A DNA stretch of 12,723 nucleotides from an uncultured Gemmataceae bacterium (GCA_937922175.1 CAKZUU010000413.1:1-12723), one strand, 5' to 3'; counted from the first letter of the stretch, positions 1 through 8,448 are shown. The notes: generated by a model from the letters alone, not told the origin. Numbers and translations are program-made.

Positions 1-354
1 ATGCACCAGCCGCATCGAGTCCCGGCGAGCCAATTCAGCGATCGCCTCGGCCGTGATGACGTTGAGCCGGTGGGCCATGGCCGGATCGAGTTCACACGAT
101 TTCAGGGCGCAGTTGCCCACGGCGTTCAAAACGCCGCGGAACCGATACGCTCGGCAGAGATGGCGCAATCCATCTACGTCGTCCGCGTCCAAGGGGACGA
201 TGCCGTCGCCACGCAGGCGAAACGTTTGATGCGGACGAATTCCGATGACTTGACCGGGAAACAGGCGGCGAAAATAGAAAAACGCATTGTAGCCGGCCAC
301 ACCGGTGATGCCGGTGACCAGCAGGGGCAGCGGTACTCGAACGTTCCGCGTCAC
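1..354 (-). CDS. RmlD-like NAD(P)-dependent sugar-nucleotide reductase/epimerase (partial, C-terminus off window)
   Basis: Only the first 118 codons are visible; the frame is still open at base 1. Near the N-terminus is a Rossmann nucleotide-binding turn, TGITGVAG (residues 14-21), of the T-G-x-x-G-x-x-G type used by extended short-chain dehydrogenases. Farther on, NAVG (77-80) and a following ELDPAMAHRLNV stretch (88-99) match the N-C/A-A and 'E..P..A..vN' region of dTDP-4-dehydrorhamnose reductases (RmlD) and related NAD-dependent epimerases, which act in the cytoplasm on nucleotide sugars. The GTG start at 354 is chosen because GGAG lies 10 bases upstream and an in-frame stop lies about 35 bases upstream. 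The catalytic Y-x-x-x-K falls outside the window, so substrate and exact reaction cannot be set. It is divergent from the large gene at 596. An epimerase or other RmlD-fold enzyme is the main alternative. Confidence 0.75.
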   Translation of the reverse strand, partial: MTRNVRVPLPLLVTGITGVAGYNAFFYFRRLFPGQVIGIRPHQTFRLRGDGIVPLDADDVDGLRHLCRAYRFRGVLNAVGNCALKSCELDPAMAHRLNVITAEAIAELARRDSMRLVH

Positions 355-595
355 GAATCCGTTACTCCGGAAAAAACGCAAGTCAATTTATTATTGCCCG
401 TCCCGGCAGGCGGCTGGAAAATCAGCAAGCCGGTGAAGGGGTCAAACGAAGCCCTTCCGCACTGGTTCGGCGACTGCGATGCTCCGCCGCAAAATCGGCA
501 CCGTCCGGGGGGAGGGAAAAATTGAGATGAATCAAGTAGCCGAAGAGTGATACATTTCATGACAACAGCGGAGACTCCTGGGCCGAGGGATAGAA
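355..595. promoter_or_regulatory. Divergent intergenic region with unresolved promoters
   Basis: This 241-base gap separates the minus-strand RmlD-like gene from the plus-strand pseudo-caspase operon, so it should carry both promoters. The only clearly AT-rich stretch is at 384-396 (CAATTTATTATTG), next to the minus-strand gene; it could supply a -10 element for that gene, but I find no good -35 partner. On the plus strand, TTGAGA (522-527) and the TGATACAT area (548-555) are promoter-like but about 20 bases apart, longer than ideal. GAGGGA at 585-590, five bases before the ATG at 596, is a good ribosome binding site for the plus-strand gene. Nothing coding is convincing here. Confidence 0.35.
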
Positions 596-3500
596 ATGCC
601 GCCCGAGAAACGCGAGCCGACATCGTGGAGGCAGCCGACGAAGTCTGTTGGTCCGCCGACGAGTTACCGTCGTGATTGGCAACCGACATCAACGACTCAA
701 GGGACGAGCCGACTGCGGCGTCGGCCCTTATTGATACCGGCCATGATCGGGTCCAGCTTGCTGGCAGCGACGGTGGCGGCGTTGCTGTTGCTTCGTCCAG
801 CGCGGATGCCGGTTTTGGTCGTGGTCGCCCCGAGCGACACGTGGACGTTGGCGATCGCCCCGAATGTGGCAGGGGCGAACGGAGCCAAGGCCTTGGTCGC
901 TTGGGCCGAACAGGGCGGTGATCGGCCACGGGTGCTTCGGCCGCCGACCGATGTTCTCAATCCTGACGACTGGGCAGCCGGCCTCGATGCAGTCAGCGAA
1001 AACGCCGTCGTCGCTCTTTTCAGTTTGCACGGCGGAGTCGACGAGGAGGGAGAGCCTTACTTATGGCTCGTGCCGCCCGATGCGCTCCGACCGAAACCCC
1101 AGCATCGATGGCGAGTGCGGTCGATTCTCGATCGGCTCGCGCAGTTGCCCGAGAAAAAGCTCAAGCTGCTGATCCTCGACGCCACTCAAGTGACGGTCAG
1201 TTTTGCTCACGGTCAGATCCACAACGATTTTGCCCGGGCACTGAAGAGACTCGACGCCCAGATCGAACAGATTCCCAATCTCGTGGTGTGGTGCTCCAGC
1301 GATGAAGACCAGCGATCGTGGGTTTCGGAAGAATGGCAAATGTCAATTTTCGTGCATCTACTGCTCGAAGGTCTGAAGGGAGCTGCCGGAACCGATCGCG
1401 TGACGCTGAACGATCTGCACGAATATCTTCGACGGGAGCTCCCCGCATGGACGCAATCCCGTCGAGGACAGCCTCAAACTCCTCTGCTGCTGCCGACGGC
1501 GAGCGGGAAAGATCGCGCGAAGCGGATGGAGCTTGCTTTGGTGTCGGCGAAGCGCTACACGCCACCGGATCCCAAGATTGCTCCGGGGACGAAGTTCGAT
1601 GTGATCGCTGAACTGGCCGACGCCTGGAGGCGGCACGATGCCTTGGCGGTATCGGTTCCTCCGCCCGAAGCGGTCGCTCCTTATCGCTGGCGTCGGTATC
1701 AGGAGAGTTTGCTTCGACTCGAACAGTTGGCCCGCCACGGCTTACCACCGGCGGAAATCAAAGAGCGTTTGGCACAACTCGCTCGGGAAGAAGCGTTGCT
1801 GACCCGCTCGCCTTGGCCGGAGTTGAGCAGCCTCGGTACTTCCCTGGCCATGCCGACCGCCTTGGGACTGCTGCCGGCAAATCGCTCCGACGAGCCGCCC
1901 ATCGACGCCTTCTTGGCCGACCCGGTTCGGGAATGGCCCCGACGTCGTGAGGAGGCCGCGCCTCGGGGCGAGGTCGCCGTGTCGCGGCTTCGACACGAAC
2001 TCGCCGCCGCCATCCTGAGTGAACTCTGCCGCGAAGATCGACCTCAACGGCTCGGACAGGCAGCGAAAGCCCTGGAGGTGATCTACGGAACCGAGGCTGC
2101 CCCGATGGAAGTTCATTGGCTCCGGCTGCTGGCTCGCGATCTCGAGCCCAACTCGCAACCGCCCTATTCCTTGCTCCGGGAGTCGCTGAAGATCCAAATC
2201 TTGGCCGAAAAGACCGCCCTTCTCGGTGGGGCCAGCGACGGTGAGTATCCCGCGATGGAATACCTCTGGAATTGGATCGCGTCGGATCTGGCCGCGGCCG
2301 ACGCGGACCGTCTGCACGGCTTCGACCATTTGCTCAGTTCGGAACAACCAGACTGGGTCAGAGCGGCCGAGTTGTTTGCCCGTGCATCGGAAAAATATCA
2401 AGCGGCGTCCCGCACGGCGGCTCTGGTGCGCAAGGCGTGGGCCATCCGGAATTCGATCCTCGCTGATTTGCCCTATCTCGCCCGTTGGGTCGCGGGGCTG
2501 TCCGATGAATTTGGCTCGAAGGAACGCGAACGCTTGCTCGAACTGGTGGAGGTCGTGGCCGCCGGCGCTCATCGCTTGACGGGACGGCTGAACGATCCTG
2601 CACCGGCCCGAATTGACGAACTGAATGCCCTGACCGCTTCGGTGCTGAAGCCCTGGGACGATCTGCGCCAAGCATTTTTTGCCGTCGTGGCTCGGTTCAA
2701 TGCGGACGTCCTCGTGTCTCGCTGGCACGAGATTGAAAATGTTTTGCAGGTTCCGCTCATCCCGGCAAAACGCCGCATGGAGCTCCTCGCCTATTTGCGA
2801 AACATCTCCGGGGCGCTCCACCTGGGCGGCAAGGAAATCGATCCAGCGGCGGTTCGACTCTCCGCCGACGCGCGAGGATGGGCCGAAAGGCACGGTCGTG
2901 TCAGTCTTGCCCTTCTGGGAGATGGGTGGATTGACGAGTATCGGCAGGTAATGACCGGACGCGACCGCTGGCCTCGCGCTGACGAACTACGGCAAATGCT
3001 GTCGGCTCCCAAGCCCGAGTGGTGGCAAACCCTCAACGAAGTCGGCGAAAAACTCGGCCAATACTGGCGCGGGATCGCCGAACGCATCGAGGTCCTCCAC
3101 GCCCAGGCCGGGGTCGCCGCTCTCCCGTCGGCTCGGATGAAATACCTCCGGGCAGACTCCCTTTCTCGCTCCGCCGACAGCGCGACACCGTGGACGGCGG
3201 GGATCGAACCGACGATGGACGATCGCCGCTTGCGATGGCATGACCTGATGTTGTTTCAAGCCCAGCGCGCCTTGGAGGCGAATTGGGGAGCAATCGAGCC
3301 TGCCGCTCGGAAGTCTTACACGGATGTGACGGTGGAGCAGTTCTTGGCCGATGCCCGCACGCTGGTCCTCTCGGGTGCCAGCGCGAATCCCTCGCCCGAG
3401 GACCTGGCCCGCCGTCTCGCGGATGTCAAGCCTCTCGAAGCTCGGCTGCCCGTGCCTCGCCCCAGCCTGACTCCGATCGAGCCGGCACGCGACCTGACCG

Positions 3501-5536
3501 AGCAACAGCGAAGGGTTCGCGTTCGGTTTACGGTGGGCCGGCCATCGAGCGGAGGGTCGGGTTTTCCCTCACTTCGCTTTGAATCCTCGGGACCGATTCG
3601 ACTTTCGACCAATGCAACGGCTCGCCGACTGATTCGCGAGTTTGCGACGATGGCGACGAACTCGCCGCCTGCGGAAACGGTTGAACCGCCGTTGGACGCA
3701 GAACTGGACCTCAAAGTCGCCGGTGGGGCAGCGGGCCAGGTGACAGCGCAGCTTTGGTATCGTGGTCATCGTTTGACGGCCACGAGTCGCTTGCGACTGA
3801 ACCGCGAGCCAAGTGGTGTGTGGGTCTACCATCCCCGTCGTGGACCGGCGTCGTTCGCGGTTCGAGCTGCCCCCGATGTGCGAGCCGGCGCTGTTGCCAT
3901 CGTCCTCGACTGGTCGCGAAGCATGAAATCGCTCAACCCCAACGGGAAGTCGCGCTATGACCAGGCGTTGGCCGCTCTCGAGACCGTCTTGGCCTCTCTG
4001 CCTCCGGAGACGATTGTGTCGATCCGGCAGTTCGGCTCGCCCGGTGGAGAGAAGATGCCGCTGCATTTGGCGGCCCGGCCCTATGACTTCCAGAGCAATC
4101 CCGGACAACTCGCCGAGTTGATTCGGGAATTGGGCCGTCATCAACCCGACGGGATCAACACGCCTCTGGCCCGAGCGGTCGCGGAGGCGGTTCAGGATCT
4201 GCCCGCGGGACACGACCGATATCGGACGATCGTCGCGCTGACGGATGGTGAAGACAATGTTGATAAGGGGCAGGCCGGAGGCGTCGTCGCCGCCGCGCTG
4301 GCGCGAACCGGGATCGACTTGCGCCTGGTGATCCTCCAAGCCAGCGACACGGAGTTGGCTAATGTCCGCAGTCAATTTGAAGAGATCCAGCGACTTGATC
4401 CCCCGGGACGCATCTACGCCGCCAGCGATCAGCAGACCTTGGCAGCCAGCCTGAGCGACGCGATGCGTCCGAGAGTTCGTGTGTTTTCCAAGGGCGAAGT
4501 CGCGCTCGAACCGATCTCCGACGGTGGTCGCGGGGGAACCCCCGTCACGCTGTACGGCTCGAATCTGGAAGAATGGTGGCGCCCCGGACTTCCGCCGGCG
4601 AATTATCAACTACGGTCGCAAAATGCTCTGGGTGATATCCTGTTGGCTCCGGGCGACCGGCTGCTGGTCGAATTGGCACGCGCCGAGGGTCGACTCCGCT
4701 TCCGCAATCGTCTTTACGTCACCCGGGCCGTGCCGCGAGATGGAAGACAACTCCTCGCTCGGTCGGACGACGGCCAGCAGATACATGCCGGATTGGCGAA
4801 CGTTCGCCTGATTCGCTCGGAAAACGACGAACGCCGATACGACCTCCAAACCCTCCTGCTGGTAGAGAGGGAGCGACAAGGCGACGAAATCCGCGTGACG
4901 CACCCCAAATTCGTCTGGGCAGAAATGCGAACCCAAAACGACAACGATTCCTCGACTCTGCGACTTCGTTTGGAAAACGAACTCTACTATCCTTCGCCGG
5001 CCTATCGAATTCGCGCTTGGAATTGGCCCGCGCTGCCGGGGCAAACCAATGTTCGGCAATCACCTTCCCGCCCCGCCATCACTCTCTGGTGGCGGGATAC
5101 GATGCCCCGTGATCCGCACCTGATCCGCCGAGATCCGCGAAAGACCCTGTCGGAGAATTTCGTCGGCCGAACCTTCACCGTCGACGGTCAGCAGGTCACC
5201 ATCGAAGAAGCTCGGTTCGACAACAATGAATTGCTCTTGCAACTGTCGCACCCTCCGGGACCGCCCGTGGTTTTTGTCCGCCCGGAAGAACTGCATGATC
5301 TGCCGGCTCTGACGCTGGGTGAGGAACACCGCTTCTATGACAAGTCGGGCAAGTATTCAGCGCGTTTCGGTCCCTTGAGCGAGGAGGATCAAAAGCGGGC
5401 ATTCACCTTGCAGATTTTCTCCCTCGTCGAATTGAAGCGAGACGCCAGTAAAATCGACTTGCGACCCCAAGTGTCGCCGGACGCCGGTGATCTCCTGGGG
5501 CAAGACACGCCTCGGCCCATCCGGATCGACGAATAG
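596..5536 (+). CDS. Giant membrane-anchored pseudo-caspase with helical region, vWA domain and beta-rich tail
   Basis: A 1646-aa protein of unknown function. Residues 1-43 are basic and rich in Arg, Pro, Ser and Thr. Residues 44-66 form one transmembrane helix preceded by RRR, predicting N-in and most of the protein outside the cytoplasmic membrane. Residues about 71-300 are a caspase/peptidase C14-like domain: the His motif is present as FSLHGG (H145), but the Cys motif reads LLILDATQ, with Thr197 (codon ACT at 1184) where Cys is expected. The domain ends with a family-typical LLLEGL...DLHEYLRREL segment (256-282). Residues about 300-960 are mostly helical. Residues about 975-1090 look beta-rich, followed by a vWA domain (about 1095-1295) with a full MIDAS: DWSRS (D1105, S1107, S1109), T1189 and TDGED (D1217). 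Residues 1297-1646 are beta-rich and unrecognised. GAGGGA five bases before the ATG supports the start. It is followed after 46 bases by a shorter paralogue. Protease activity is unlikely; a scaffold or ligand-binding role is inferred. Confidence 0.85.
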   Translation: MPPEKREPTSWRQPTKSVGPPTSYRRDWQPTSTTQGTSRLRRRPLLIPAMIGSSLLAATVAALLLLRPARMPVLVVVAPSDTWTLAIAPNVAGANGAKALVAWAEQGGDRPRVLRPPTDVLNPDDWAAGLDAVSENAVVALFSLHGGVDEEGEPYLWLVPPDALRPKPQHRWRVRSILDRLAQLPEKKLKLLILDATQVTVSFAHGQIHNDFARALKRLDAQIEQIPNLVVWCSSDEDQRSWVSEEWQMSIFVHLLLEGLKGAAGTDRVTLNDLHEYLRRELPAWTQSRRGQPQTPLLLPTASGKDRAKRMELALVSAKRYTPPDPKIAPGTKFDVIAELADAWRRHDALAVSVPPPEAVAPYRWRRYQESLLRLEQLARHGLPPAEIKERLAQLAREEALLTRSPWPELSSLGTSLAMPTALGLLPANRSDEPPIDAFLADPVREWPRRREEAAPRGEVAVSRLRHELAAAILSELCREDRPQRLGQAAKALEVIYGTEAAPMEVHWLRLLARDLEPNSQPPYSLLRESLKIQILAEKTALLGGASDGEYPAMEYLWNWIASDLAAADADRLHGFDHLLSSEQPDWVRAAELFARASEKYQAASRTAALVRKAWAIRNSILADLPYLARWVAGLSDEFGSKERERLLELVEVVAAGAHRLTGRLNDPAPARIDELNALTASVLKPWDDLRQAFFAVVARFNADVLVSRWHEIENVLQVPLIPAKRRMELLAYLRNISGALHLGGKEIDPAAVRLSADARGWAERHGRVSLALLGDGWIDEYRQVMTGRDRWPRADELRQMLSAPKPEWWQTLNEVGEKLGQYWRGIAERIEVLHAQAGVAALPSARMKYLRADSLSRSADSATPWTAGIEPTMDDRRLRWHDLMLFQAQRALEANWGAIEPAARKSYTDVTVEQFLADARTLVLSGASANPSPEDLARRLADVKPLEARLPVPRPSLTPIEPARDLTEQQRRVRVRFTVGRPSSGGSGFPSLRFESSGPIRLSTNATARRLIREFATMATNSPPAETVEPPLDAELDLKVAGGAAGQVTAQLWYRGHRLTATSRLRLNREPSGVWVYHPRRGPASFAVRAAPDVRAGAVAIVLDWSRSMKSLNPNGKSRYDQALAALETVLASLPPETIVSIRQFGSPGGEKMPLHLAARPYDFQSNPGQLAELIRELGRHQPDGINTPLARAVAEAVQDLPAGHDRYRTIVALTDGEDNVDKGQAGGVVAAALARTGIDLRLVILQASDTELANVRSQFEEIQRLDPPGRIYAASDQQTLAASLSDAMRPRVRVFSKGEVALEPISDGGRGGTPVTLYGSNLEEWWRPGLPPANYQLRSQNALGDILLAPGDRLLVELARAEGRLRFRNRLYVTRAVPRDGRQLLARSDDGQQIHAGLANVRLIRSENDERRYDLQTLLLVERERQGDEIRVTHPKFVWAEMRTQNDNDSSTLRLRLENELYYPSPAYRIRAWNWPALPGQTNVRQSPSRPAITLWWRDTMPRDPHLIRRDPRKTLSENFVGRTFTVDGQQVTIEEARFDNNELLLQLSHPPGPPVVFVRPEELHDLPALTLGEEHRFYDKSGKYSARFGPLSEEDQKRAFTLQIFSLVELKRDASKIDLRPQVSPDAGDLLGQDTPRPIRIDE

Positions 5537-5582
5537 ACGAACGATCCGGCTTGGGGGCCGTTGCGTGCACCGAGGAACCACC

Positions 5583-8276
5583 ATGGCGCGGGAACGAGTT
5601 CGAAGGAAGTCTTGGCGCGACGAACGCATTCTGGTCGGACCAACGACCAAGGCCCCCTCACGAGGGACCACCGGGCGGATCGTCGCCTTGGTGCTCGTGT
5701 TGGCAATTGTCGGCGTGATCGGAGGGTTGCTGTATTACCTTCGACCGACACCCCGACCTTTGGCCCTGGCGGTCGCCATCACGCAGTATGCGGACCGGCG
5801 TTATCCGCCGAATCCTTGGGCCCAACAAGATGCTGAGGCATTTCGTCGGCACTTCGACGATGACAGCGCGTTGGCGCTCCAAGGACAAGAGAAACAGGCC
5901 CTCAAAGATTTGGTCGCCTCCTTGGCTGAACGTAGTACTCGGTCCGAAGACCGAGGTCGGCCGTTGGTGCTGTATTTGACGGCATTATCAGCAGTTTACG
6001 AAGGTCGTGTCTTCCTCCTTCCGGGGCGTGCGGAGTCCGACGATCCGACCACGTGGCTGCCGCTGAACGAACTCCTCTCCGCCTTTGCCGCCGGACAGGG
6101 CCCTCGGCTGCTGATCCTGGACATTGCCCGCCCCCTCGCGGATGCCCGCTTGGGATTGCTCGGCAATCCCGTCTCCAGTGTGCTTCACGCCGAATTGATC
6201 GATGCGGAGAGCGCTGGTCGGCTACCTTTCCTCGTCCTCACCTCGTGCGGGGCAGGCGAAGTCGCGTGGGCGTCGTCGGAGTTGCAACGATCGGTGTTTG
6301 GTTATTTTCTCGACCAGGGGCTACTCGGACACGCCGACGGTTGGGGTCCGGATCTGGCGAAGGACGGTCGGATCTCGGCACGAGAGTTGGTCGAGTTTGT
6401 CCGCAGTCAGGTGCCGCACTGGGTCGCGGCGGTTCGAGCTCCGGCGCAGACTCCGCAAGTCTACGGACAGGGTAAAGACTTTATCCTCCTCTCGCCGAGT
6501 CAGCCCTTCGAGCCGATGTCGTTGCCGGATCCGTTGGGAGACTACCCCAAATGGCTGTCGGATGGCTGGGCCGAGCGAGACCAGTGGGAACGGGAGGGTG
6601 CCTTCCGCCTGGTTCCGCGGACGTTTATGGAGTTGCAGCGCACGGTTTGGGAGGCCGAGCGTTCCTGGCTGGGAGGCGAAGATGCGAATCGTGTGCAAAG
6701 CGAACTTGTCGCCCGATTGGAAGACCTGCGAAAAGTTCGCCGCGACTCCACGGTCAAGCCCCTTCCGGCGTACTCGATCGCCTGGGCCAAGCGCGACGGG
6801 GAGGCGGATCATTCCTCTCTGGCGTCGGTGGTGCGCTCGCTCCGTGATCGCGTTCAAACAACAAAACAACCCTTGAAACCCGACGACCTGAAGCCGCTTC
6901 AGGAATCAATGTCACCTAAAGAGGGGGCTTCGGAACCATCGACAGCGCCTCCCGCCAGCGCTTTAGCTCGCCACACCTTGGAGGCCCTTCTGGAAATTGC
7001 GGATCCTTCGTGGGAACTTCTCAAGGAATTCGACGCAATCTTGCGGAGTTTTCCGCCGGCAACTCAGTACACGGAATGCGCGACCCTGCACTTCCTCGCG
7101 AACGTGGATTCTCGAATTCAAGATCGCTGGAATGACCCCGCTTTAACAGGCGTTCGTCAGTTGATTTTGCTGGCAGCCAAAGTTTCCGAAGAGGCCGTGG
7201 CTGTCGATCCCCGAGTCTTGCCTTGGTTGCGAACCGGTTGGTCCGAGGCCGACGAACTCCACCGGCAGGCGTTGCGGGCCTTGGTCGTCGGAGGCGAGGA
7301 GGAGCGCCGGGAGGGGGTGCGCCGACTGCGTGAAGCGGTGCAACGTTTCGAGCAATTAGCGGAACAGGCGCGAGTGCTCCAAACCGGATGGAATCGCCTG
7401 GAAGAAGCGCAGGTTGTTCTCGGGCCACTGGCCGAGACGCTGGCGAATTCTCTACGGACCCCCGTTGAGGAATTGCTGTGGCGCAATCTGGTCAACAGTT
7501 ACGAGAAGTTGAGTCGTTTACTGTCGCCACCTTCGATGCCGACGGAGGCCCCCATCAACGATGTCGCGTCGCAGTCGGATCAGATTCGTTTCGAGGTGAC
7601 ACAGCTGCGGCAGCTTTACGGCATCGAAGAGGCAGAACGTCGCATCCGTCTCGCGGGAACCGAAGGCGGCCCCACTCCGTTCGATCTCTGGCGATTCCTC
7701 AGCGTTTATCACTGGCCTGCCGCAGCCCGCACCCGGCTGTTTCAAGCCGCGAGAGACTCCGCCGGCGTTTTGGCCGCCGATGCCTTTAATAAGGCGAAGG
7801 CTCTCAAACCGCGGTCCACCGCACCCACCAACAACAGAAGATGGCCCGACAATGCGGCGTGGCGAGCCCGGCTCGCTCTCGACATCTTGCGCTTGAGCCA
7901 AAGTCCCGAGGTTGCCAGTCTTTCCGACCCAACGAAGCGAGCCGAGGCCGATTTTTCCGTCTCCGTTCAACGCGAGTTGACCATCTTTTTGCCCGGACGC
8001 TTTCGCAAGCAGGAGGACCTCCTGGTTCGTGAACGACTCGGGGTCCTGATCCATGCCGGGGATTTGTCGGTGATTCCGGAGTCGCCGGATCAACCCCCTC
8101 TGGAACCGACCCCCGAGCGACACCGGCGGACTACGGCTGATTTCGCTCGTTGGTTGGCGCGAGAACGATTTGAAAAGTCCGCGATGCTTTTCCTCGCCGC
8201 GAACCAAAAATCATTACAAACCCTGGGCCAAACACTCGACATAGTGCGTCAGCGGCTGCTTGCCTATAGACCATAA
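5583..8276 (+). CDS. Membrane-anchored pseudo-caspase with long helical region (paralogue of upstream gene, no vWA)
   Basis: An 897-aa protein of unknown function. Residues 1-32 are strongly basic; 33-53 form one transmembrane helix, so the bulk is predicted outside the cytoplasmic membrane. Residues about 57-303 have a caspase-like fold: LALAVAITQY (60-69) and a following QQDAEAF (81-87) match the first strand and helix, and GWGPDLAKDGRISARELVEFV (253-273) matches the usual C-terminal segment. Both catalytic positions appear lost: the His motif region reads YLTALSA (Ala134 at the His position by alignment with the upstream protein) and the Cys motif reads LLILDIARP (Ala182). Residues about 310-897 are helical, with regions resembling the upstream protein (for example residues about 500-620). 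The ATG at 5583 has GAGG seven bases upstream and gives a normal basic-plus-TM start. An in-frame GTG at 5487 would overlap the upstream gene and add 32 unlikely residues. Probably co-transcribed with the gene at 596; a hairpin follows the stop. Confidence 0.83.
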   Translation: MARERVRRKSWRDERILVGPTTKAPSRGTTGRIVALVLVLAIVGVIGGLLYYLRPTPRPLALAVAITQYADRRYPPNPWAQQDAEAFRRHFDDDSALALQGQEKQALKDLVASLAERSTRSEDRGRPLVLYLTALSAVYEGRVFLLPGRAESDDPTTWLPLNELLSAFAAGQGPRLLILDIARPLADARLGLLGNPVSSVLHAELIDAESAGRLPFLVLTSCGAGEVAWASSELQRSVFGYFLDQGLLGHADGWGPDLAKDGRISARELVEFVRSQVPHWVAAVRAPAQTPQVYGQGKDFILLSPSQPFEPMSLPDPLGDYPKWLSDGWAERDQWEREGAFRLVPRTFMELQRTVWEAERSWLGGEDANRVQSELVARLEDLRKVRRDSTVKPLPAYSIAWAKRDGEADHSSLASVVRSLRDRVQTTKQPLKPDDLKPLQESMSPKEGASEPSTAPPASALARHTLEALLEIADPSWELLKEFDAILRSFPPATQYTECATLHFLANVDSRIQDRWNDPALTGVRQLILLAAKVSEEAVAVDPRVLPWLRTGWSEADELHRQALRALVVGGEEERREGVRRLREAVQRFEQLAEQARVLQTGWNRLEEAQVVLGPLAETLANSLRTPVEELLWRNLVNSYEKLSRLLSPPSMPTEAPINDVASQSDQIRFEVTQLRQLYGIEEAERRIRLAGTEGGPTPFDLWRFLSVYHWPAAARTRLFQAARDSAGVLAADAFNKAKALKPRSTAPTNNRRWPDNAAWRARLALDILRLSQSPEVASLSDPTKRAEADFSVSVQRELTIFLPGRFRKQEDLLVRERLGVLIHAGDLSVIPESPDQPPLEPTPERHRRTTADFARWLARERFEKSAMLFLAANQKSLQTLGQTLDIVRQRLLAYRP

Positions 8277-8284
8277 AAATGTGT

Positions 8285-8349
8285 TTTCCGCACAGATTCA
8301 TCGAAAACCCGGGCTCAATGACGCACAGTCGTGCGTCCTTTCCGCACAG
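8285..8349. repeat. Pair of 11-bp direct repeats flanking the hairpin
   Basis: TTTCCGCACAG occurs at 8285-8295 and again exactly at 8339-8349, 54 bases apart, on either side of the hairpin at 8320-8337. The copies lie just downstream of the pseudo-caspase operon. They could be a protein-binding pair, a small duplication, or chance; the sequence alone does not decide. Confidence 0.5.
8320..8343 (+). terminator. Hairpin after the pseudo-caspase operon, likely terminator
   Basis: GACGCAC (8320-8326) and GTGCGTC (8331-8337) form a perfect 7-bp stem with the 4-base loop AGTC, followed by CTTTCC. It starts 43 bases after the stop at 8276, where an operon terminator would be expected. The T-run is short and interrupted, so intrinsic termination may be weak or assisted by Rho. 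Confidence 0.5.
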
Positions 8350-8394
8350 CCAAGGTCCCGTCGTTGATTCCGAAACTCGAGCCGGAACACTTGG

Positions 8395-8448
8395 TGGCAT
8401 CATAAGTTGGAGTTGTGGATACAAATAACTATTTGTTTGGCATCATAA
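8395..8448. promoter_or_regulatory. AT-rich operator-like site: direct repeats bracketing a perfect dyad
   Basis: TGGCATCATAA occurs at 8395-8405 and at 8438-8448, with starts 43 bases apart, close to four helical turns. Between them lies a perfect 7-bp inverted repeat, ACAAATA (8421-8427) and TATTTGT (8430-8436), with a 2-base spacer. The region is much more AT-rich than its surroundings. TTGGAG (8407-8412) and TATTTG (8430-8435), 17 bases apart, could be a promoter inside the site, pointing at the small gene at 8526 and perhaps the peptidase gene at 8953. A regulator binding site overlapping a promoter is the simplest reading, but no regulator gene is seen nearby. Confidence 0.4.

Noticed and set aside
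1..525. Open plus-strand frame of 174 codons at the left edge
   Set aside because: It lies antisense to the RmlD-like gene, has no recognisable motif, and its product is low in hydrophobic blocks typical of folded proteins. The minus-strand frame has a clear Rossmann motif.
1742..2893. Long minus-strand open frame of 383 codons inside the first pseudo-caspase gene
   Set aside because: Antisense long frames are common in GC-rich coding DNA. No domain or ribosome binding site was seen, and the plus-strand frame is continuous with recognisable domains.
4531..4544. Perfect GC-rich palindrome CGGGGG-AA-CCCCCG
   Set aside because: It lies inside the coding sequence just after the vWA domain, in a Gly-rich linker (GGRGGTP). 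Codon choice explains it, and no T-run follows.
3569..4609. Long minus-strand frame of 346 codons opposite the vWA region
   Set aside because: It is the mirror of the vWA coding sequence; the MIDAS motifs are on the plus strand and this frame has no motif.
5487..5582. Upstream GTG start for the second pseudo-caspase
   Set aside because: It would add 32 residues translated from sequence that mostly codes for the end of the upstream protein in another frame. The ATG at 5583 has a better ribosome binding site and gives a normal basic-plus-TM N-terminus.
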